Part shown: positions 42,908 to 52,400 of the stretch, piece by piece
How positions within the stretch are numbered: position 1 is the stretch's first letter
Layout of the letters: every line of letters begins with the position of its first letter
Origin: Archangium lansingense
GTDB lineage: Bacteria > Myxococcota > Myxococcia > Myxococcales > Myxococcaceae
DNA length: 64,000 nt
Direction: 5' to 3'
NCBI RefSeq assembly: GCF_026626635.1
Contig: NZ_JAPNKA010000001.1
Location: 9,408,501 to 9,472,500, forward strand
Position numbers and translations under genes: made by a program
Notes under the pieces: generated by a model
Told to the model about the DNA's origin: nothing
Database searches by the model: none
Seen by the model: the letters and a program-made list of their open reading frames with translations, nothing else

Positions 42908-43031
42908 GACACGTCTCCCTCGGGGAGTGCGGCCGCCCGGGGCTCCAGTGCCCCTCGTGGGTTGGCGCCGCCCTCCCCTTCCATCAGGGAGTACCGGAAG
43001 GAATTTTCGCGGTTGCGGGGCGCCCGCACAT

Positions 43032-43703
43032 TTACGTGCTCGCGGCCCTGAGTTGTGCGATCCACTTCGGCAGGTACTCGTTGGCACATGTGGCCTGAGT
43101 CCCAGGCGGGAACATTAGGAAGTCGAAGTGGCCTTCCACCAGCATGTTCATCAACGTCCGGTCGGTGGCGATGATCTCCGGTACTTCATTGGGGAAGAGT
43201 GGCCTCGCATCGGGACAGTCCTTGAGCTCGGGAGTCTCATAGATGAACTCCAGGTAGCGGGCGTAGGCATCGAAGAAGCGGTCCACATTGGAGGCGACAG
43301 GGACCGCGTAGATGTCCTCGTAGGGGTCGACCTCGACGACTGGTTGAAATCCCTGCGCATCCGCCAGATTCGGGACAGTGGCGTAGGTATAGGACAGCGC
43401 CTCCTGGCCTCCGAAAACGAGGAGGGACCGGAACGGCTCGGGCCAGTGCCGCTGAACGTGCTCATTCGCCTTGAGAATGCCATTCACCTGCTCATCGCAT
43501 GCATTGACATAGAGACCTGAATCGAGCAGGAGCCCGCCCAGCCGTGAATAGAAGGTGGCCAGCATCGGGTCGAAGGACCGGCCCAACAGGAACGAGCCCG
43601 GGGTCGGCGCACCTCCCCAGGGCTTTCGAGTCTTGGCTTGGACGGGGTACTTCTCGCAGGCCGCCAGCAGCCGCTCGAGTCCGGGCATGGAAAGGTCTTT
43701 CAT
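43032..43703 (-). CDS. SMI1/KNR4 (SUKH) family immunity protein
   Basis: A 223-residue protein in the myxobacterial SUKH style: an N-terminal LERLLAACEKYPVQAKTRKPWGGAPTPGSFLLGRSFDP, then ATFYSRLGGLLLDSGLYV and PVASNVDRFFDAYARYLEFI. It has no signal peptide. SUKH proteins neutralise nuclease toxins. The gene lies 15 bases downstream of a lipoprotein with an HNH nuclease domain on the same strand, so it is the likely antidote. The ATG start is the first Met. Confidence 0.78.
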   Translation of the reverse strand: MKDLSMPGLERLLAACEKYPVQAKTRKPWGGAPTPGSFLLGRSFDPMLATFYSRLGGLLLDSGLYVNACDEQVNGILKANEHVQRHWPEPFRSLLVFGGQEALSYTYATVPNLADAQGFQPVVEVDPYEDIYAVPVASNVDRFFDAYARYLEFIYETPELKDCPDARPLFPNEVPEIIATDRTLMNMLVEGHFDFLMFPPGTQATCANEYLPKWIAQLRAAST

Positions 43704-43718
43704 CAGCGTCTCTCCTCA

Positions 43719-45416
43719 TCACCTCGCGACCAAAGCACGAACATCATTCAGTGCCGCCGCCGTAGCCTTTTCGAGCAGAGCGTCTGACTGGCCCGGTTCA
43801 TATACCTTGTTGAACCAGCACCCGAACTGCTGCTCGGTGATGGCCACCATCTTCTTCACCTGCTCGGGATTTGCCGAGTCGCCGGCCTTTATTCGAAAGA
43901 GATTCCACATCTTGTTGACACCCTCGTGAGCGGGCTTGCCCAGGGCTTTGAGATTGACGGCTGCGTTGATGTCCAATTCGGGAAAGAGGTGGGCATACTC
44001 CAGGGGGACGAGATGATGGACATCGTATTGGTTCCCATCAGCGTCCCTCAGCAATTGTTTCAGATCAGGATGGAGGACATTATAGAAATCACTCTTGGCC
44101 TTGGCCCGAAGTTTTCTCTTGGCATCGGGATCCACCTTGACGGTGAGCGACTGCTCCATGCGCCGCAGGAGCTCGGTGAGCTCATTGCGCTCGGCTGCGG
44201 AGAGGGAGCCGACGCCCTCCGTCTCCACCTTCGCGAAGAGCCGCCGCAACAACTCCTGGTCCTTGCGCCCCGCCCGGACGAGTTGCGTGCGCAACCAGCG
44301 CATCCCCGCGACGCCTCCCCGGGTCACCACCCTCATCACCGTGGGCGCCAACACCTCGAAAGCCAGGTGCAGGCCCTTGCCCACCAGCCCCCCGATGACG
44401 CACAGGGCCACCTGCTCCAGGGTGAAGACCCCCGCGAGCTGCACCGAGTCCACCATCTCCTCGCGGTAGCGGTGGAAGACTTCCGCGTGCAGCAGGCGGT
44501 ACTCGCGCAGCACGTCCTCCACCGCCTCGTCCGCTGGCTCCGGCCGCAACGTCTCCACTCGCGCCACCCTCCAATGCGAGGTGGCGCTCTTCCCATCATG
44601 AGTCCCGGACAGTTCCAGCCGCACAGTGCGTGGGCCCAACCCCCGTGTGAAGGGCAGCACCGCCAGGGTGAGGACCTGCTCCGCCCGCGCGTCCGCAGGG
44701 CGCCCCCTGCCACCTGACCCGGCTTGATAGGGCCCCGACTTCCAGCCCATCAACCGGTCGTCCTCCAGCGCAAGCTCCACCGTCATGCGCGCGGAAGCGC
44801 CTGCGGGAACCTGGAGCACACGCACCACCTGCTTCGTCATGGCCTGCACGGCCAGGAGCGTCCCAACGCTGACACCCGTGCGCCGCGCCGGATGCTTCCT
44901 CGCCTCCGCCGGCTCCTCCATGGAGGCGGCCTCGTAGTCTGATCTCCAGCGGCTCCGCTCCCGGTGCAACGTGAAGGACAGAGCTCCCGTACGCATCTCA
45001 GCGAGCATGGTGAGCAGGCTTCGCAGTCCTTGCATGAAGGACTCTGCCCTCACTGGCTGGCCCGTCTCTCCTCTCGCCGCGCCACGGCTCTGCGACAGCA
45101 GCGTGAAGGCACCGCGCTCCACCCAGAAGGTGAACACCAGCACCGTGCCTATCTGCTCCTCCCCGCTGGCCACTTCCCACATCCGAGCCAGCGCCCACGC
45201 CACCTCGGCCTGACGTGCCTCAACCTCCGCATGCCCCTCCTCACCTGAGCCATCGGTGCGCCACTGGGTAGAAACGAACGTGGCATCGCCCGGAGATGAC
45301 GCGCGGTCCGGCAGGGAGAAGCCGCTTCGCACCTCGTGCGGCACGCCAGCGCATCCCTGCACCAGCAGCACCGCGAGCCCCACCGCCACCGTCCGCCGCC
45401 ATGCACTGTGCATCAT
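43719..45416 (-). CDS. Lipoprotein toxin with C-terminal HNH nuclease domain (SitA-like)
   Basis: A 565-residue lipoprotein (lipobox LLVQGC). It has a long middle with an amphipathic segment (QLAGVFTLEQVALCVIGGLVG) and a C-terminal nuclease domain. YDVHHLVPLEYAHLFP near residue 465 carries the two His, followed by NAAVNLKALGKPAHEGVNKMWN, giving the H-N-H pattern of colicin/SitA-type nucleases. Modular lipoprotein toxins with exchangeable C-termini and small immunity genes are the SitA class, passed between myxobacterial cells by outer-membrane exchange. The start ATG is preceded by GGAGGG eight bases before it. The immunity gene follows. Toxicity is inferred from architecture. Confidence 0.78.
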   Translation of the reverse strand: MMHSAWRRTVAVGLAVLLVQGCAGVPHEVRSGFSLPDRASSPGDATFVSTQWRTDGSGEEGHAEVEARQAEVAWALARMWEVASGEEQIGTVLVFTFWVERGAFTLLSQSRGAARGETGQPVRAESFMQGLRSLLTMLAEMRTGALSFTLHRERSRWRSDYEAASMEEPAEARKHPARRTGVSVGTLLAVQAMTKQVVRVLQVPAGASARMTVELALEDDRLMGWKSGPYQAGSGGRGRPADARAEQVLTLAVLPFTRGLGPRTVRLELSGTHDGKSATSHWRVARVETLRPEPADEAVEDVLREYRLLHAEVFHRYREEMVDSVQLAGVFTLEQVALCVIGGLVGKGLHLAFEVLAPTVMRVVTRGGVAGMRWLRTQLVRAGRKDQELLRRLFAKVETEGVGSLSAAERNELTELLRRMEQSLTVKVDPDAKRKLRAKAKSDFYNVLHPDLKQLLRDADGNQYDVHHLVPLEYAHLFPELDINAAVNLKALGKPAHEGVNKMWNLFRIKAGDSANPEQVKKMVAITEQQFGCWFNKVYEPGQSDALLEKATAAALNDVRALVAR

Positions 45417-45456
45417 CAAGCCAGCCCTCCGCACAATGGAGCGCAGCCAGGTCCAC

Positions 45457-46917
45457 TCAGGGCTGCCAGCGCCACAGATACAGGCCGAACTCGCACATCG
45501 GCGGCGTGAGCATCAGGACCAATCCCGCCCACAGCACTGGCTCGCGGGAGAGCGGGCGCTGGCGCCGCCAGGCCTCCAGGATGGAGACACACAGCAGGTA
45601 GAGCGCCGACAGTTCGAGCAGCCCTCCCACCAGCGGCATGAAGGGGGGCATCGAAATACCCGCCCCCCACTTCAGCACGACGCTCAGAACAAACAGGCCC
45701 GAACAGGCGCTCGCCGCTCCCAGGAAGCTCCGGACCTCGCGCAGCGGCACCTCCGGCGCGGGGGCGTCCAATCCCTCGTGGCGCCAGTGCCTGCGCAACA
45801 GCCCATACGCTGCCAGTGCCACCGCGAGCCCCGCCACCGCTCCCAATATCGGACCTGTCTCGAAGCGCGCGCGCGTCACCCACCGGCCATCCGCCAGCCG
45901 GGCCGCAGGTTGCATGGTGAGTGGATCCAACTCATGCGGAGCCACCACTCGAGGCGTCACCGACACAACGAGCGCCCAGAGGACCAGGGCTGCCGCCACC
46001 GCCTGCAGCACCGCCACCGCGCGCAGCCAGATGGCCTCGTCCGGAGGTAGGGCCGCCTCCTCCGAGCCATCCGCGAGCCGCCTCAGATCCAATCCCAGTG
46101 CCTGCGCACTGGCGTAGCGCCGCGAAGGTTCGAGCGCCACCGCCCGCCGCACCACTGCCCCGAGCGCCCCGGTCAGCGCGGGCGCCCCCACCACCGGTGG
46201 CCGGCCCGTCACCAGCTCGTGCAGCAGCACGCCCACCGCGTACACGTCCATGCGCGGGTCGGGCGGTGCGCCAGCGAGCGCCTCGGGGGCCATGTACTCG
46301 GGAGTGCCCACCACGGCATGGGCGGCGGTGAGTGTGTCGCGCGGTCCCTCCTGGCGCACGATTCGGGCAATCCCAAAGTCCGTCACCTTCACCCTGCCCT
46401 CGTCCGCTACGAGAACGTTGGCGGGCTTGATGTCTCGATGCACCACTCCGCGCGCGTGCGCGTAGGCCAGGGCATCACATACCTGGAGGGCCACGCGCAC
46501 CGCCTCCGCTGGACTCATGGGCAGCAGCTCCGCCAGAGAGCGGCCCTCCACCAGCTCCATCACCAGGAAGCGCTCACCCTCCTCGTCGCCGAAGTCGTGC
46601 ACCCTAACAATGTTCGGATGGTCCAACAGCGCCAGCGCCCGCGCCTCCCGGGCGAAGCGAGCCTGTGCCTCGGGGCTGGAGGCCACCTCCCCCACGAGGA
46701 ACTTCACCGCTACCGGCCGATCCAACCGCACGTGGCGCGCACGGAAGACACGGCCCATGCCGCCCCGGCCGATCTCCTCCTCCAGCTCCAGCGAGCCGAT
46801 ACGCCCTGGATCCTCCACACCCTCGTCCAGCAGGCAGCCCGGGCACACCGACAGGCGCCCTCCGGACACGGGCGTCCCGCAGCGCGAGCAGCGGGCACTC
46901 ATCGCCTCCGCACTCAT
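45457..46917 (-). CDS. Ser/Thr protein kinase with N-terminal zinc ribbon and C-terminal membrane helices
   Basis: A 486-residue kinase. Residues 10-28 form a CSRCG...CPGC zinc ribbon. The kinase domain (about 37-290) has EEIGRGGMGRVFRARH, AVKFL, VHRDIKPANVLV, TDFGIARI, and GTPEYMAPEALAG. The last 160 residues have about five hydrophobic helices (AVAVLQAVAAALVLWALVV, ILGAVAGLAVALAAYGLL, SALYLLCVSIL and others), so it is a membrane kinase. The start overlaps the ECF sigma factor stop (ATGA). The pair is a co-translated sigma factor/kinase unit next to the Met-rich gene, read in the opposite direction. Confidence 0.88.
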   Translation of the reverse strand: MSAEAMSARCSRCGTPVSGGRLSVCPGCLLDEGVEDPGRIGSLELEEEIGRGGMGRVFRARHVRLDRPVAVKFLVGEVASSPEAQARFAREARALALLDHPNIVRVHDFGDEEGERFLVMELVEGRSLAELLPMSPAEAVRVALQVCDALAYAHARGVVHRDIKPANVLVADEGRVKVTDFGIARIVRQEGPRDTLTAAHAVVGTPEYMAPEALAGAPPDPRMDVYAVGVLLHELVTGRPPVVGAPALTGALGAVVRRAVALEPSRRYASAQALGLDLRRLADGSEEAALPPDEAIWLRAVAVLQAVAAALVLWALVVSVTPRVVAPHELDPLTMQPAARLADGRWVTRARFETGPILGAVAGLAVALAAYGLLRRHWRHEGLDAPAPEVPLREVRSFLGAASACSGLFVLSVVLKWGAGISMPPFMPLVGGLLELSALYLLCVSILEAWRRQRPLSREPVLWAGLVLMLTPPMCEFGLYLWRWQP

Positions 46918-47636
46918 CGCTTCAGCACCCGGAGCAGCTCGGCCAGCTCGGTCTCCGCCTCCTCGGGCCCGCCCACCGTGTCCGCCACCTCCTCGCGCAC
47001 CAGCTCGCGGTAGCGCACCCGTGCCCGGTGGAGGAACGTCTTGAGCTGCGGCAGCGACATGCCATGTGCCTCCGCCGCCTCCCGGTAGCTCGGCGGCTCG
47101 CCGGGACGGAAGAACTGGAGCACCAGGGCGAAGGGGCCTTTGCGCGCCCCGCTGTCGAACTCCGCCTTCAGCCGCTCCAGGGCCCGCTCCATGACGCTCG
47201 CCGCCCACTCCCGCTCGAAGGCCTCGTCCGGGCCCTGTGCGTCCTCGGAGGCAATGCGCTCAGCCAGCTCGAAGTCCAGCGGCATGGGCACCGCCCCCCC
47301 TCCGCGCCGGGCGGCACTCTCGCGCTCGTGCCGGTGAACGAGGTGGTTACGCGCGGCAGTCAGCAGGTAGCCCCGCAGCCGACCCTTCTCTGGGCTCAGC
47401 CGCTCGAGGAATTCGTGCTCCAGCAGCCGCACGAGCAGGTCCTGCACTGCGTCCCTCGCGGGCTCGGCATCCAACCCCTGGCGGCGCATGAAGACGTAGA
47501 GCGGCCGCCAGTAGGTGCGCAGCAGCGACTCGAGCGCCGCGCGGCGAGCCTCCGGCGAGGCCCGTGCCGACCGGATGAGGGTCCAGCGCGTGGGTGGGAA
47601 GGAGCCCGGCCCCTCCTCTCGCGGATCTGCGCTCAT
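46914..47636 (-). CDS. ECF-type sigma factor
   Basis: A 240-residue sigma-70-like factor of ECF size. Region 2 is visible in AVQDLLVRLLEHEFLERLSPEKGRLRGYLLTAARNHLVH (core-binding and -10 helix). Region 4 has the helix-turn-helix SYREAAEAHGMSLPQLKTFLHRARVRYRELVREE. The N-terminal part (PPTRWTLIRSARAS...YWRPLYVFMRRQGLD) resembles myxobacterial ECF factors that partner with Ser/Thr kinases. Its end overlaps the kinase gene start, and no anti-sigma gene is next to it, which suggests that the kinase controls it by phosphorylation. The ATG follows GATCTGC; the Shine-Dalgarno is weak. Confidence 0.85.
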   Translation of the reverse strand: MSADPREEGPGSFPPTRWTLIRSARASPEARRAALESLLRTYWRPLYVFMRRQGLDAEPARDAVQDLLVRLLEHEFLERLSPEKGRLRGYLLTAARNHLVHRHERESAARRGGGAVPMPLDFELAERIASEDAQGPDEAFEREWAASVMERALERLKAEFDSGARKGPFALVLQFFRPGEPPSYREAAEAHGMSLPQLKTFLHRARVRYRELVREEVADTVGGPEEAETELAELLRVLKR

Positions 47637-47869
47637 GGAGCACGTTCTAGCGCACTTCCGGGACGGCCTTCTCGGGGGGAGGCTCCTGACCGGGAGTGCA
47701 CATCCGTGCCGGGCACTGCTCGCTGCCGGACACGCTTCCTCCGCCCCTTGGAGCGGCACCTCCGTTTCACTGGATGAAAAAGCCTCACCGCGTTGTCGAT
47801 GGAGACCCCTCTCTCTAGTGTCCCGGCCGCGAAGCAACACTCCCAGTCACACCCGAACGAGGACAAACC

Positions 47870-48370
47870 ATGACGCCTGCCTCCCAGATGAACATGCCGA
47901 TGCAGCCCGGAATGAACCCCATGATGGGCATGAACCCCATGATGATGGGCGGAATGAACCCCATGATGATGGGCGGCATGAACCCCATGATGATGGGCGG
48001 CATGAACCCCATGATGATGGGCGGCAACATGATGCCCATGCCGATGATGGGCGGCATGAACCCCATGATGATGGGCGGCATGATGCCCATGATGGGCATG
48101 AACCCCATGATGGGCGGCATGATGGGCATGAACCCCATGATGGGCGGCATGCCCATGATGATGCCCATGATGATGCGCATGCCGATGATGGCCAAGATGA
48201 CCTGTGAGATGGGCAAGGACGGCATGATGTGCCGGATGATGCCCATGGACGCCGGTCAGATGGAGATGATGAAGGAGTGCTGTGACGCGATGAACTCCAT
48301 GATGGCCATGGGGATGCCGATGATGATGATGTGCAACGGCATGCCCATGATGATGGCCACCGCGAAGTAG
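47870..48370 (+). CDS. Methionine-rich protein, possibly copper-binding
   Basis: A 166-residue protein of which about 77 residues are Met (46%). Residues 21-52 are four tandem MNPMMMGG octapeptides, and further variants (MNPMMMGG, GMNPMMGG) follow to residue 95. The last 65 residues carry five Cys in TCEMGKDGMMC, KECCDAM and MMCNG, plus Lys/Glu. It has no signal peptide by eye. Met- and Cys-rich patches bind Cu(I) in several bacterial proteins (for example CopK/CusF/PcoE-type motifs), so copper storage or sensing is one option; oxidant scavenging is another. It is divergent from the ECF sigma/kinase pair. The AGGAC site lies before the ATG. No family recognised. Confidence 0.8.
   Translation: MTPASQMNMPMQPGMNPMMGMNPMMMGGMNPMMMGGMNPMMMGGMNPMMMGGNMMPMPMMGGMNPMMMGGMMPMMGMNPMMGGMMGMNPMMGGMPMMMPMMMRMPMMAKMTCEMGKDGMMCRMMPMDAGQMEMMKECCDAMNSMMAMGMPMMMMCNGMPMMMATAK
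47930..48025 (+). repeat. Four tandem 24-bp units inside the Met-rich gene
   Basis: The codons for MNPMMMGG are repeated four times with almost identical bases (ATGAACCCCATGATGATGGG as core). Such repeats can expand or contract by slippage, so the copy number may differ between strains. Confidence 0.85.
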
Positions 48371-48395
48371 CACCCGGGCCCTCGAGGGCCTGAAG

Positions 48396-48439
48396 CACGA
48401 GAGCCGGCGAGAGCCCCAGGGGCCCGCCGGCTCTTCGTG
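48396..48439. terminator. Bidirectional-type terminator between convergent genes
   Basis: A strong stem, CACGA-GAGCCGGCG pairing with CGCCGGCTC-T-TCGTG, with one bulged T. It lies between the 3' ends of the Met-rich gene and the XRE-cupin gene, which converge here. The T tract is short, so it may be weaker on either strand. Confidence 0.6.
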
Positions 48440-48462
48440 TCTTGGGACTCAGCTCAGGGCCG

Positions 48463-49206
48463 CTAGCCGACCGTCTCCGCGTACGTCATCACCAGGTACA
48501 TCACCGCTTCCGTGTTGCCCGGGTTGCGGTAGACGTGCGCCACGTCCGCCTCGAACAGGATGGCGTCTCCCGTGCCCAGTACGTGGTGCTCGTCGCCCCG
48601 GTCGATCTCCACCGTGCCCGCCGTCACCACCAGGTTCTCCAGCGTCCCCGGTGGGTGCGCATCCGCCCGCTCCTCCGCGTGCGCGGCCAGCCGCAGCTCG
48701 TAGAACTCCACGCGCCGGGGCTCGTCGAATGGGAAGAGCGCTCGCGAGCTGAAGCTCCCATCATGGGAGGCCAGCCGCTTGGACTGGTTCGTCCGCATCA
48801 CCCGCGTGCCGCTCTGGGCCGTGGTGCTGATCAGCGCCGAGAACGGGATGCCCAGCGCCCGAGCAATCTTCCAGATGACGTTGATGGTGGGCGCGCTCTG
48901 CCCCAGCTCGATCTGCCCGAGCATGGCCCGGCTCACCCCGGACGCCTTGGCGAGCCGCTCCAGGGACAGGCCCCGCTGGGTGCGCAGGCGGCGCAGGTTC
49001 CGGCCGACGATGGGCGCCAGGTCCGTCGACGCATCCGCATGCGCCACCTCGTAGGCCCACTGCTCCTCGGAGGACGGGGCCTCGGGCGGGGGAGCCTCTG
49101 CCTTCTTGGCCCCCTGCTCCTTCTTCCGACCCCGAGCCTTCACGGCGGGGGCCGTCTCTTCTGTGTCCTCCCCCGTGGGAGGAGTGTTTTCCCGGACCGA
49201 TTTCAC
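48463..49206 (-). CDS. XRE-cupin transcriptional regulator
   Basis: A 247-residue regulator. After a charged Lys/Pro/Glu-rich N-terminal linker, residues about 67-120 are a helix-turn-helix: IVGRNLRRLRTQRGLSLERLAKASGVSRAMLGQIELGQSAPTINVIWKIARALG. A C-terminal cupin follows (HPPGTLENLVVTAGTVEIDRGDEHHVLGTGDAILFEADVAHVYRNPG). XRE-cupin pairs usually control amino-acid or sugar metabolism in response to a small ligand. The GTG chosen overlaps the stop of an upstream small gene (GTGA); an earlier in-frame GTG exists but is less likely. Two inverted repeats lie upstream. Confidence 0.87.
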   Translation of the reverse strand: MKSVRENTPPTGEDTEETAPAVKARGRKKEQGAKKAEAPPPEAPSSEEQWAYEVAHADASTDLAPIVGRNLRRLRTQRGLSLERLAKASGVSRAMLGQIELGQSAPTINVIWKIARALGIPFSALISTTAQSGTRVMRTNQSKRLASHDGSFSSRALFPFDEPRRVEFYELRLAAHAEERADAHPPGTLENLVVTAGTVEIDRGDEHHVLGTGDAILFEADVAHVYRNPGNTEAVMYLVMTYAETVG

Positions 49207-49340
49207 GTGGGCCAGACCATGACCCACACCCACACCGGCGTCCAGAGGCTCATGGGGGCGGGCGACCGAGTCGACGAAGGCCTGGACTCACGCCGCTTCC
49301 GGAACTCATCGAGATTGATCACTTCGGCTGCCGAGCTCAT
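49203..49340 (-). CDS. Possible small leader-type protein, 45 aa
   Basis: A short frame with the bacterial-style core SSAAEVINLDEFRKRRESRPSS, ending in a hydrophobic VWVWVMVWPT. Its stop overlaps the GTG start of the XRE-cupin gene by four bases, which suggests translational coupling. I recall similar INLDEFRKRR small proteins in proteobacteria, but this is not a family assignment. Alternative starts lie up to 27 codons upstream. Confidence 0.5.
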   Translation of the reverse strand: MSSAAEVINLDEFRKRRESRPSSTRSPAPMSLWTPVWVWVMVWPT

Positions 49341-49370
49341 AACGGGTGGGTTCTCCGATAGCGGAACCAT

Positions 49371-49411
49371 GTCCGCCGTAACGGACAGGCGCAATATCCG
49401 TTTTAACGGAT
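49371..49411. promoter_or_regulatory. Candidate operator: two inverted repeats upstream of the XRE-cupin gene
   Basis: GTCCG-CCGTAA-CGGAC at 49371-49386 and ATCCGTT-TT-AACGGAT at 49396-49411 share the half-site TCCG/CGGA, with centres 25 bp apart. They precede the small gene and the regulator on the minus strand, a usual place for autoregulation by an XRE protein. Confidence 0.5.
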
Positions 49412-49485
49412 GCGCTGTCAATCCCGCAGTCCCGTAGGGAGGGCAGCCAGGCGTACCGGGCGTCTGGAGAGCCCCCCGCCCTCCT

Positions 49486-52400
49486 CTACCGGCCGCCGTG
49501 GGACTCCAGCCAGGCCGTCACCTGGGCCGCCTCGGAAGCCTTGTGCGCCTGGAGGAGCACCTCCTGCGCCCGGGTGGCCAGCTCCCGCGCGCGCTCGCGG
49601 CCCGTCCCCGAGTCCCAGAGGGCCCGGGCCAGGAGGAAGCGGACGTCCGCCGCCGTCTCCGGAGCAATGCGCGGGGAGCCCACCAGCACCACTGCCCGCT
49701 CCAGCGGAGCCACCGCCTGGGCCGGAGCGTTCAACGCCAGCTGGCACCTGCCGATGCCGGCCAGCGGCTCGAACAGATCCGGATGACCCGGCGGAACCTC
49801 GGTCTCATAGGCGGCCAGGACCCGCTGGTATTGCTCCAACGCCTGCCGGTGTTGCCCCGCCTCCCGGGACAGGCCCGCCAGTCCCTCCAGCGCGGAACCA
49901 CTCTCGCTGGAGTCCTTGCCCAGCTCCTTCTCCGCCAGGGCGAGCGCCCGCTGGTAGTGGGCCAGCGCCTCGGCGCGCTTGCCCTGCTCCTTCAGCGTCT
50001 CCGCGATTCCCAGGAGGGGATAGAAGAGATCAGGTGCGCTGTGCTCCGGCAAGGTCTCCACCATGCGCAGCGCCTGCCGAAAGTGGTTCAGGGCCTCGTC
50101 GTTCCTGCCCAGCCCATTCAGGGCGGTCCCCACACTCACCAGGCTGTTGGCGACATCCGGGTGCTCGGGCCCGAAGACCTTCTTCCGGATGGCCAGGGCC
50201 CGCTCGTACATAGAGAGGCACGGCGCGTACTCACGCAGGTTGCAGTGTGTGGACCCCAACGAGTCCATCGTCATGGCCACATCCGGGTGCTCCCGACCCA
50301 GCCCCAGCTCGCGCACCGCGAGGGCCCCTTCGTAGAAGGTCCTGGCCGACGCGTCGTCCGCGGTTTTCAGCGCGAGCTGCCCCAGGTTGTGCAACACATT
50401 GCCCGTCTCCGGGTGATTGGGGCCGAGCGCCTTCTGGTAGATGTCTCGCGCCCGTTCCAGTTCCTTGCGCGCCTCGTCCAGCCGCCCCGACTTGACGAGC
50501 ACTGCCCCCAGGTTGTTGAGGCCCGCCGCCACCTCCGGGTGCTCGGGCGAGTAGACCTTCTGGCGCAGGGCCACCACCTGGCGGAAGTGCGCCTCGGACT
50601 CCGCCGGCTTGTCCTCGCGCAGGAGGATGGCCCCCAGTGCGTTGGTGACGAAGGCCTCGATGCGGTCATCTCCACCCATGCGCTCGAGCACCGCGCGGGT
50701 GTGCTCGGCCCACTCGCGGCCCTGCTCGAACTCCGTCTGGAGCATCCCCGAGCGCACCAGGCGGGCCGAGGCTGAAGCGATGACCTCGTCATGGCGGCCG
50801 GCCTCCGCGGCCCATACCGCCTGCCGGAGCGTGGCCTCGGAGCCCGTGAGGTCCCCGGCCTTCTCCTCCAGGGCGCCGCGCAGCTCGAGCACCTCGGCCT
50901 GCAGCGGGCGATAGCGCAAGGCCACGGCCTCGTCGGCGAGCGTGCGGATGCGCTCCAGGGCGAGCTTGAACTGGCCGCTGTCAAAGAGAGCCCGTGCCTC
51001 CGCGAACCGGAAGCGGAGCTGCTCCACCTTCTCCCGGGTGGCCAGGTCCTCCGGCGGGAGAACGGTGGCTCGCAGCGCCTCGACATTGGCGCACCCATTC
51101 AGCGGGGGCAGCGCGTGGGCGGCCTTCGCGGCCTGGTCCACCAGGGCTGCGTCGGCGATTGAGTACACCTCAGTAAGAGCCTGGAGCGCGTGCAGCCGCC
51201 GCTCCAGACAGGCCATGCGCAGAGAGAGCACCTCGTCGGACTGCTCGCCCCGGACACGGGTGGCCTCGCAAGCCTCGGCATGCATGGACACCCAGTCCTG
51301 CGAGTAGGTGTCCAGCACCTGTGCCGTGCGCGTCCAGGACTCGTCTGCGTTGGGCCTGCCGGTGGCGCGGAAGATCTGGCCGAGCGCCTCCTTGCGAGCG
51401 GTGTCCCACAGCCCCTCCAAGCGGCGAGCCCCGCCCCGACAGGGCTGCTCCGCCTGAGCCCGATGCTGAAGGGGCAGCCCCACGCCCAGCGAGAGCAAGA
51501 GGAGACTGCCGGCGGCCACCAGCCAGTAGCGTTGGCGCATGGGCAGCGCCTGGCCGAGCGCCTCGAGGAGCGCCTCCATGGAGGGGAAGCGATGCTCGGG
51601 CTTGGGATCCAACCCTCGCAGCACGAGGCGCCGCAGGCTGGCGGGCACTCGTCCGTCCCGAGGCGGCTCCGGGGTGCGCCAGGTGGAGGGCGGGCCTGGA
51701 GTCCTGCCATGGGGCCGCTCCCCGTAGAGAGCCTCGTAGAGGGACACGCAGTAGCTGAACTGGTCCGAGCGCGCGTCGAGGACGCCGCCGCTGTAGAGCT
51801 CCGGCGCCATGTAGGCCGGCGTGCCGATGACGAGGCCCACCCGGGTGAGGGGCGTGTCCAGCGGCGAGCTGCCCCGCTCGGGCAGGGGCATCTCGACGGG
51901 CGGAGACATGGGCTCCAGGGGGGTCGAGGTCTGCCGGGCCAGACCGAAGTCCAGCACGCGCACCCGTCCGTCCTTGCCCAGCAGCACGTTGTCCGGCTTG
52001 AAGTCGCGGTGCACCAGCCCCGCGGCGTGTGCGGCCGCGAGCCCCCGTCCGGCGGCAGTGAAGACCTCCACCACCTCGCGCAAGGAGCGAGGCCCCTGCT
52101 TGAGCCAGTCGCGCAGCGAGGGCCCCTCCACCAGCTCCATGGCGAGGAAGACGCGCTCGCCCCAGGTCCCCACGTCGAAGATGGAGATGACGTGAGGGTG
52201 AGACAAACGCGCCAGCGCCTGAGCCTCGCGCATGAGGCGGGCCTGACCACCGCTCTTCTCCACCTGGTCCGACCCCGGGTGGAGCAGCTTGAGGGCGAGC
52301 TTGCGATCCAGCTCGGGGTCATACGCGGCGTACACCACGCCCATGCCGCCGGACCCCAGCTTCTCCAGCACCATGTAGCGGCCCACCGTGGCACCGCGCG

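Noticed and set aside
47633..48373. 246-codon His-rich minus-strand frame
   Set aside because: Antisense of the Met codons (CAT) gives the His runs. The plus-strand Met-rich frame has a start, a ribosome-binding site and a following terminator.
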